Shown here: positions 29,509-35,068 of the stretch, piece after piece
Numbering within the stretch: the stretch's first letter is position 1
How the letters are laid out: every line of letters starts with the position of its first letter
IMG/VR virus record: IMGVR_UViG_3300031687_000053
Location: 1-35,068 of that record
Direction: 5' to 3' (one strand)
Length of the DNA stretch: 35,068 nucleotides
Source of the DNA: a virus
Notes under the pieces: model-generated
Databases searched by the model: none
The model's input: the letters and a program-made list of their open reading frames with translations, nothing else
What the model was told of the DNA's origin: nothing
Translations under genes and position numbers: made by a program

Positions 29509-32500
29509 ATGGCAATTACGTTAATAGCAGGGTTGGCGGCCGCAGGTTCAGCTTGGGCGGCCGCAGGATTCGCGTTAAGTTTAGGCGCGGCATTTGGAGC
29601 GTTTGCTATTGGCGCAGGTTTATCTTTAGTGTCTCGCGCATTAATGCCGAAGCCTGATCTGGGCGCTCAAATGGGCGGTCAATCTGTAATGACTAGAGAA
29701 GCGGCTAGTTCTCGTAAGATTGTTTATGGTCGTGCGCGTATAGGCGGCAATGTTGTTTACCTAGAATCAACTGGTTCTGATAATAAATATCTTTATCTAG
29801 TCATGGCGGTTGCAGGACATGAAATCGATGCCTATGAGGAAGTTTGGTTTAACGACAAAAAAGTATGGGATGGTGGCGTTTATCAATCTGGATGGGCAAC
29901 TGCAGGAAACTCAAGCACTTCACCTTATGTAGATATACAGTTTTATAAAGGCGATCAAACTGCCGCAGACAGTGGATTGGTTGCCGCATCTAACAAGTGG
30001 ACAACCGATCACAAGCTACTTGATACAGCCTATATGGTTATTAGGCTGACGCATGACGTTGACCAATTCGCTCAAGGTCTTCCAAATATATCTACTCTTA
30101 TTCGCGGTAAAAAGGTTCTGAACCCCGATGGGGGCGCTGTTGCATGGTCGCAAAACCCTGCTCTTTGTATTTACGATTATTTGCGAGATACTAAATATGG
30201 TCTAGGCGAAGAAGTTGCTAACATTTTAACGGCTTCTGTAAATACCGCAAAAGCAGTTTGTGATGAAAGCGTGCCTATTTCAGGCGGCAATCAACCTAGA
30301 TATACTATAGATGGAGTAGTTAATTCGGCTAACTCTATAAAATCCAATATAGAATTAATGATTGGCTCAATGGCGGGGCGGTTAGTTTATTCTGGAGGCA
30401 AGTTTGAAGTTCATGCGGGTGAATATGTTGCTCCTGCATATACTGTCGATGAATCTCAAATTATTGGCGAGATTACCGTTCAGACTAAACAGTCCAGACG
30501 GAACGCTTATAATGGCGTGAAAGGGGTTTTTCTTTCAGAAGAGGATAACTACATTCTCGCAGACTACCCTGCCCAAATATCATCTAGCTTTGCTTTACAA
30601 GATGGAGACCCAATATATCTTGATATGGCGCTACCGTTTACTACAAACAATATACGCGCTCAGAGGCTTGCTAAACTCGCTCTGTTCCGTTCTAGGCAAC
30701 AAGAAGCCATAACCATACCATGCAACCTAAGTGCGCTTAGATTTAAGATAGGCGACAATATCAACGTCACCAATACAAGACTTGGTTATAATCAAAAAAT
30801 CTTTGAAGTCGTTGGTTATTCAATGGACTTCCGTTCAGACGGTCAAATTTTAGTCAATGTTGATGCAATAGAAACAGCCGCGTCTATCTGGGCTTGGCAA
30901 GCATCTGATCAAGAAGTGTTTTTAGGCGCGGGAGAAGTCGCTTTATATACTGGAACGGTAGCTACACCACCTGCGACAGTTGCAGTTTCTGGCGATACAT
31001 TTATTGCCTCTGACGGCACAACTAGTTCGTTTTTTAACGTAACTTGGCCTACCTCTGTTGACGCTTTTGTTGATAGATATGTTGTTGAATGGGCTGTAAC
31101 TGAAGCCGCAGGTTCGCTTGTAGTTGGTAAAAGCTATGAGATTCTAACAAAAGGTAATACTGCTTGGACAGGTATTGGCGCATCGTCAAACACTAATGGC
31201 GTTATATTTATAGCAACTGGTGTTGGAGCAGGAACAGGCATAGCAGTAAGAAGCGATAACTATTCATCGCAAGAAACAAGATTATCACCATTTATAATTA
31301 CTAATGTTGAAAGTTTAAAAGTTTATTATGTAAAAGTTAAGGCAATTAATGAGCTTGGCGTTTCAAGCGTATATAAAGCCGCACAACAAACAGCCGCGAT
31401 TGATACAACGCCTCCTAGTGTTCCCACTAATCCTTTAGCGAAAGGCGAATACCGACAGATTACGGTGTCATGGACTCCACCAACACAAACAGATTTGCTA
31501 GGTGTTGAGGTATTTAGATCTCCCACCGGACTAGTTAATAGCTTTTTCTATGTAGGTAGTGGCGACACTTCATTTATTGACACTGATTTAGATACTCCTA
31601 GAGAGTATTTTTACAGAATAAGATCGTATGATCGGACGTTTAATAAATCAGATTACGCGGCTATTGTTAGCGCAACATCTAAAAACGTCAATATTACAGC
31701 GCCCGATAATCCTAACGTAACCATATACGATGGTGAGTCTGGGTTAGCTCCCTCAATCACAAGTGCTAGAGCAACGGTTGATACAAACACAAGTACGTTT
31801 TATCTAAAGCAAGATTACAAAGAATCGTTAAAGCTCCACCTGTCTTATCCAGTAGGGGCATTAACATCTGGTTCTGTATCAGGTCAGACTAATGCCATTA
31901 ACTCAACAATGGCAGCTTTTAAATTCCAAGTCTTTTATGCACCGACGAGCAACGCATCTAACTTTACACAACTAGGCGCAGATATAATTTCTGTTAGAAG
32001 AACAACGACAGGCCAATTAATTAGCAATTACTTTGTTAAAACAACTGATTTAGGCAGTGGAAACTTTAGGGCTGATTTACAGACTCAATCTCAAGTGCAA
32101 GGCTTGTTTAACAGTTTGGATGGTTCTAGTTTAGGCATTATTGATGATAACTATAACCTAAGAGAAACCCTAGTCGCTTATGATTTCCCTGCCGGTGAAT
32201 ACGTTTTTAAGGTTGTTGTTACAGTCACTAATGGTTCGGCATCAAGCTACCCATCAACCGGTAGTCCAGCGGCTACCTTAAAAAGATCGGTTGATGCTGT
32301 TGGCTATGAGCAATTCAAAAAAACTGGGTTTACCTTTGCCTTAAAGCCGTTGTATCAGCCAATAACCATTTTTAGAGAAGCAGGAAGCAATGAAATAGTC
32401 AGGCTGAGTGAGGGCGCAGACACTCTTGAGCTTTCGGCAATTAACAGCAGTGGCGTTCCTGTTCAAGCGTTTATTGGTGGAGGCGGTTCATCTGCAACAT

Positions 32501-35068
32501 CTTGGGGTGCAAGAATACAGTTTGATGATGATTTAGATACATATACCAACGGTGGTATTGGTCAATATCAGATAGGCATAAACAAATCAGGAAGTCATTT
32601 ATCTTTAGGCACAGCACCTAGTGGCGGTGGATACCCAAGAGGATTAAATCCAAGTCTTTCAGAGTTAAGAATATCTAGTGGTAGAACCGATATTAAAGGC
32701 TCGTTGTATCTGAATGGCGTAGCCGTAGGCACTGGCTCGGGAAGCATCTCTAATGTAATAGCAGGGACTAATCTAAACGGTGGAGGCACTAGCGGAGCAG
32801 TAACTCTAAACCTTGATAGCACTATTTCGGGCGAACATACGTTTAGCAGTAATTTAATTATTGGCGGCAACCTTACTGTAAACGGCACAACCACAACCGT
32901 TGATACTGATAATCTAAACGTCAAAGATAAGAACATTACGTTAAATTATTCTACTGGTAATTCATCATCTACTGCTAACGGTGCAGGAATAACCATTCAG
33001 GACGCGGTTGATGCTTCAAATAACGCTACTATTTTATGGAACACCACTGGCGATAAGTTTGATTTCAGCCACAAAGTAAATGCGCCTAGCCTTAATGTAG
33101 GTGGAAACATTGCCGTAACTGGAACCGTAGATGGGGTAGATATAGCCTCAAGAAATTCAGTCTTAACGACTACAACCAACACAGCTAATGCCGCATTGCC
33201 TAAATCGGGTGGAACGATGACAGGTAACCTTGATGTAGGTGGAGCTATAGAATTTAACTCTTTATCTGGAACTGGCTCAATATCTATTACTGACATACTA
33301 GACCAAGATAATATGTCTAGTAACAGCGCGACAGCACTGGCAACTCAGCAATCAATTAAAGCCTATGTTCTTGCAAACATAAATACAGGCTCATTTTTGC
33401 CTCTTAGTGGTGGGTCGCTTACAGGCACTCTTTCCAGTAATAGCAATATTGAAACTACCCTTGATATGAAAGCTAGGATACTTTATAGCAAGGTAACTAA
33501 TAACAGTTATCTTGATCTTAATTCATCTAACAATGTCGGTCTAAACGCATCTGGCGCTGTTAATCTTACGGTTGGCGGTGCAACAAAGTTTCAAGCTAGG
33601 TCTACTGGTGCGCTTGTCTACGCAGGTAGTTTGATGATGGGTAGCAACGCTACTGTAGTTATTGATGCTAGTAGGAACCTAACCAACATCGGCACTATCT
33701 CTAGCGGTGCTATTACTTCATCAGGTGGAGTATCTGGAACAACTGCAACATTTACTAACTCTGTAACATTAAGCGGTTCAGGCATTGTTAATATCACCAA
33801 AGGTTTAGGCTTATATGTTTCAGCTAATTTAAGTGTTAGTGGACTCATTTTTAAGAATGGAGGTGGTGATGTTGAGGTATCAGGTAATCTAAGAATCAAC
33901 TCTGGTGGTTTGAAAATAGGAACCACCACAGTAATAGATGCTAGTAGAAACCTGACCAACATCGGCACAATAGCCATTGGAACGGCTAGCCCTCAAAATT
34001 CAGCTAAAGTAGACATATTTAGCTCAGTGACAAGTGGACATTTTAATGGTCTACAGATTAGGAGACCTAACTCTTCTGGAATTACTTCCGCTATGCAGTT
34101 CACTTTGGCTAACAACATAATGGTTGGGAAAATACAACATGATTATGTAGCGAGCAATCACAATGATATGTCTTTCCATCTTAGGCTGTCAGGCGGTGGC
34201 AACCAAGAAGTTATGCGATTTTACGCAGGGCCAATTAATGGGACGCGAGTCGGTATAGGCACAACACAACCAGAAGAAAAGCTAACCGTAAGCGGAAACA
34301 TTAGGGCGTCTGGGTCTTATTTAGTTGGCGGCACCACAGTAATAAATGCTAGTAGAGCCTTAACCAACATCGCTTCATACAACGGTTACCTTCCTACAGC
34401 ATCATCTTCATCAACTAACAGTGTAGTAAGTCTGGACAGCCGATCAGTAAATAGTAGCCCCTCTGCAAGAAACAGTGGCTTGTATGTGGATTTTAAGAAT
34501 CAATCTACTATTGGCTTAACTGGAAGTGGAACTTATGCTGGGGTATTAACCTTTAGAGCGTATGGTGGCGGTACGGATTTGTCAGGTGGCTATCCAATAC
34601 AAATAGCTTACGATCACGCAGGTTCATTGCAAACAAGAATTGGTTCAAGCGCGACAGCGTGGAATGCTTGGAAAGCCATCCATGTAGCAGGAAATAATTT
34701 AACGGCAGGCACTATCTCTAGTGGTGCTATTACAAGTACAGGGATTATAAAATCAGATAATTCCAATGGGCTTGGTTCTTTACAGCTTAATTCTAACGGA
34801 AACAAAGCCATTGTTGGTTTAGAGCCGTCTGTAGGTGGAGGCTCTGTTAATGATTTAAGTATTTACTCACGTTCGGGAGCTGTGCGATTTTGGGCGAGTG
34901 GCGTTCAGAAAATGACATTGACTTCATCGGGTTTAAATTTAGTTAATGGTCTTCTTATTGGCGGCACTACAGTAATATCCGCTAGTAGAAATATAACTAT
35001 GGGGTCTAGTTTAACTGTCGCGGCTGATGGTGGTAGTAACTACACATCAAACCACATTAGATTTATGT
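29509..35068 (+). CDS. Tail tip protein (lambda J-like) fused to repeat fibre, 5' part; ends at window edge
   Basis: Starts at ATG 29509 (TAAGG 8 bases upstream) and stays open to the end; with 1-1709 it gives 2271 codons. N-terminal Ala/Gly hydrophobic segment (residues ~1-46), then J-type tip with ASSRKIVYGRARIGGNVVYL and VWFNDKKVWDGG. Two fibronectin III domains follow (~30960-31400, split by a beta module, and ~31399-31690). From ~32700 a fibre of repeats: LPKSGGTMTGNLDVGG and copies of DASRNLTNI at 33661, 33921, 34340 and 34970. The C-terminus is the S74 chaperone at the window start. It attaches to the tape measure at one end and binds the host at the other. Ends in the second fibre allele. 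Confidence 0.92.
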   Translation, partial: MAITLIAGLAAAGSAWAAAGFALSLGAAFGAFAIGAGLSLVSRALMPKPDLGAQMGGQSVMTREAASSRKIVYGRARIGGNVVYLESTGSDNKYLYLVMAVAGHEIDAYEEVWFNDKKVWDGGVYQSGWATAGNSSTSPYVDIQFYKGDQTAADSGLVAASNKWTTDHKLLDTAYMVIRLTHDVDQFAQGLPNISTLIRGKKVLNPDGGAVAWSQNPALCIYDYLRDTKYGLGEEVANILTASVNTAKAVCDESVPISGGNQPRYTIDGVVNSANSIKSNIELMIGSMAGRLVYSGGKFEVHAGEYVAPAYTVDESQIIGEITVQTKQSRRNAYNGVKGVFLSEEDNYILADYPAQISSSFALQDGDPIYLDMALPFTTNNIRAQRLAKLALFRSRQQEAITIPCNLSALRFKIGDNINVTNTRLGYNQKIFEVVGYSMDFRSDGQILVNVDAIETAASIWAWQASDQEVFLGAGEVALYTGTVATPPATVAVSGDTFIASDGTTSSFFNVTWPTSVDAFVDRYVVEWAVTEAAGSLVVGKSYEILTKGNTAWTGIGASSNTNGVIFIATGVGAGTGIAVRSDNYSSQETRLSPFIITNVESLKVYYVKVKAINELGVSSVYKAAQQTAAIDTTPPSVPTNPLAKGEYRQITVSWTPPTQTDLLGVEVFRSPTGLVNSFFYVGSGDTSFIDTDLDTPREYFYRIRSYDRTFNKSDYAAIVSATSKNVNITAPDNPNVTIYDGESGLAPSITSARATVDTNTSTFYLKQDYKESLKLHLSYPVGALTSGSVSGQTNAINSTMAAFKFQVFYAPTSNASNFTQLGADIISVRRTTTGQLISNYFVKTTDLGSGNFRADLQTQSQVQGLFNSLDGSSLGIIDDNYNLRETLVAYDFPAGEYVFKVVVTVTNGSASSYPSTGSPAATLKRSVDAVGYEQFKKTGFTFALKPLYQPITIFREAGSNEIVRLSEGADTLELSAINSSGVPVQAFIGGGGSSATSWGARIQFDDDLDTYTNGGIGQYQIGINKSGSHLSLGTAPSGGGYPRGLNPSLSELRISSGRTDIKGSLYLNGVAVGTGSGSISNVIAGTNLNGGGTSGAVTLNLDSTISGEHTFSSNLIIGGNLTVNGTTTTVDTDNLNVKDKNITLNYSTGNSSSTANGAGITIQDAVDASNNATILWNTTGDKFDFSHKVNAPSLNVGGNIAVTGTVDGVDIASRNSVLTTTTNTANAALPKSGGTMTGNLDVGGAIEFNSLSGTGSISITDILDQDNMSSNSATALATQQSIKAYVLANINTGSFLPLSGGSLTGTLSSNSNIETTLDMKARILYSKVTNNSYLDLNSSNNVGLNASGAVNLTVGGATKFQARSTGALVYAGSLMMGSNATVVIDASRNLTNIGTISSGAITSSGGVSGTTATFTNSVTLSGSGIVNITKGLGLYVSANLSVSGLIFKNGGGDVEVSGNLRINSGGLKIGTTTVIDASRNLTNIGTIAIGTASPQNSAKVDIFSSVTSGHFNGLQIRRPNSSGITSAMQFTLANNIMVGKIQHDYVASNHNDMSFHLRLSGGGNQEVMRFYAGPINGTRVGIGTTQPEEKLTVSGNIRASGSYLVGGTTVINASRALTNIASYNGYLPTASSSSTNSVVSLDSRSVNSSPSARNSGLYVDFKNQSTIGLTGSGTYAGVLTFRAYGGGTDLSGGYPIQIAYDHAGSLQTRIGSSATAWNAWKAIHVAGNNLTAGTISSGAITSTGIIKSDNSNGLGSLQLNSNGNKAIVGLEPSVGGGSVNDLSIYSRSGAVRFWASGVQKMTLTSSGLNLVNGLLIGGTTVISASRNITMGSSLTVAADGGSNYTSNHIRFM
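31117..31245 (+). other. Beta module inserted into a fibronectin III domain of the tail tip
   Basis: SYEILTKGNTAWTGIGASSN and then FIATGVGAGTGIA interrupt the FN3 domain between RYVVEWAV and YYVKVKAINELG. The same pattern (Y-I-x3-G-x-T-x2-T-IGASxNT-G-x-F-ATG-x-G) is inserted in the hub protein at ~28345-28500. Confidence 0.75.
33655..34380. repeat. Fibre repeat phrases (DASRNLTNI / GTISSGAIT)
   Basis: Short DNA and protein repeats: IDASRNLTNI with GTISSGAIT at 33661-33723, TTVIDASRNLTNIGT at 33921-33970, and TTVINASRALTNI at 34330-34373. Further copies at 34961, 349 and 940, and GTISSGAIT at 91/34706. They give 20-50 bp of homology between modules, a ready substrate for swapping. Confidence 0.8.
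34616..34742. repeat. Terminal overlap block A, second copy
   Basis: Identical to 1-127. The sequence upstream of it (GYPIQIAYDHAGSLQ) reads smoothly into the block, so this copy has the true left flank. Confidence 0.95.
34743..34956. other. Fibre variable cassette, allele Y (214 bp)
   Basis: Encodes NSNGLGSLQLNSNGNKAIVG, then SIYSRSGAVRFWASGVQKM, unrelated to allele X but of the same beta style. Flanked by blocks identical to those around allele X, same frame. Confidence 0.85.
34957..35068. repeat. Terminal overlap block B, second copy
   Basis: Identical to 345-456 and runs to the window edge, so the right flank of allele Y beyond this is not seen here. Confidence 0.95.

Noticed and set aside
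31326-34811. Long open frames on the minus strand under the fibre gene
   Set aside because: Pro/Leu/Val-rich shadows of the repeat-rich fibre frame, without ribosome sites or domains; all other genes are on the + strand.
34616-35068. True tandem duplication of a 453-bp fibre module across the circular joint
   Set aside because: Joining 35068 directly to 1 also keeps the frame, but it would put block A right after a broken sentence (RFM then AGSLQ) instead of its natural left flank, and would require the contig edge to fall exactly on a module border. A population bubble explains this more simply; long reads would decide.
1-35068. CRISPR arrays, tRNA genes, integrase, transposons
   Set aside because: None seen: no regularly spaced repeats of 25-40 bp, no cloverleaf with a T-arm, no tyrosine/serine recombinase or DDE transposase motifs in the readable frames.

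Overview
The window looks like an essentially complete genome of a tailed phage with a long non-contractile tail (siphovirus type), about 34.6 kb, AT-rich, with every supported gene on the + strand. It was opened inside the tail-fibre gene. The last 453 bases fall on the first 456: positions 1-127 equal 34616-34742 and 345-456 equal 34957-35068, both in the fibre reading frame. Joined there, the fibre gene becomes one intact frame of 2271 codons (29509-34615 plus 1-1709). Between the two matching blocks lie two unrelated cassettes of 217 and 214 bp, so the assembly seems to have captured two fibre alleles. The fibre repeats, the S74 chaperone end and several small proteins are of kinds I associate with phages of aquatic bacterioplankton. 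The host cannot be told from the sequence. No integrase was seen.

Layout. 1-1709: end of the fibre. 1737-4028: small accessory genes, including two with signal peptides. 4069-5273: lysis group (DUF6447-like protein, coiled-coil/TM protein, 3-TM holin, M15 endolysin), closed by a terminator. 5330-8014: early operon 1, with an annealing protein (DUF1071/Sak type), a YqaJ/lambda-type exonuclease, an SSB-like protein and a small XRE regulator. 8010-11823: early operon 2, with a hairpin-rich leader, an HNH endonuclease, a DnaT-like replication fragment, a NinB-like protein, a metallophosphoesterase, a zinc-ribbon protein and NinG. 11839-13396: operon 3, small unknown and membrane proteins. 13619-17926: a tightly overlapped DNA-modification operon: unknown 87-aa protein, ParB-like protein, PLP enzyme, helical-domain protein of the 5-hmdU kinase/aGPT-PPlase group, 5-hmdU-kinase-like P-loop protein and a TET/JBP dioxygenase. 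It runs without a gap into the terminase. 17923-23600: packaging and head (TerS, TerL, portal, head morphogenesis, 19-aa Lys peptide, scaffold, P22-like coat). 23652-35068: connector and tail genes, including a lambda G/GT-type -1 frameshift, tape measure, distal tail proteins, a GNAT and the tail tip/fibre.

Three copies of one regulatory module (20-bp operator AGTAAAC-N6-GTTTACT overlapping a TTTACT-N17-YTTAAT promoter) lie before operons 1, 2 and 3. One touches the stop codon of the XRE gene, its likely regulator.

The most interesting content is the modification operon. It combines an oxygenase, a kinase, a helical domain and a PLP enzyme in a genome where I see no DNA methyltransferase and no thymidylate-synthase-type hydroxymethylase. 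This suggests that thymine is oxidised directly in DNA (or that a host-made methylated base is used), followed by phosphorylation and replacement of the phosphate by an amino-acid-derived group. That chemistry is inference; the gene calls rest on visible motifs.
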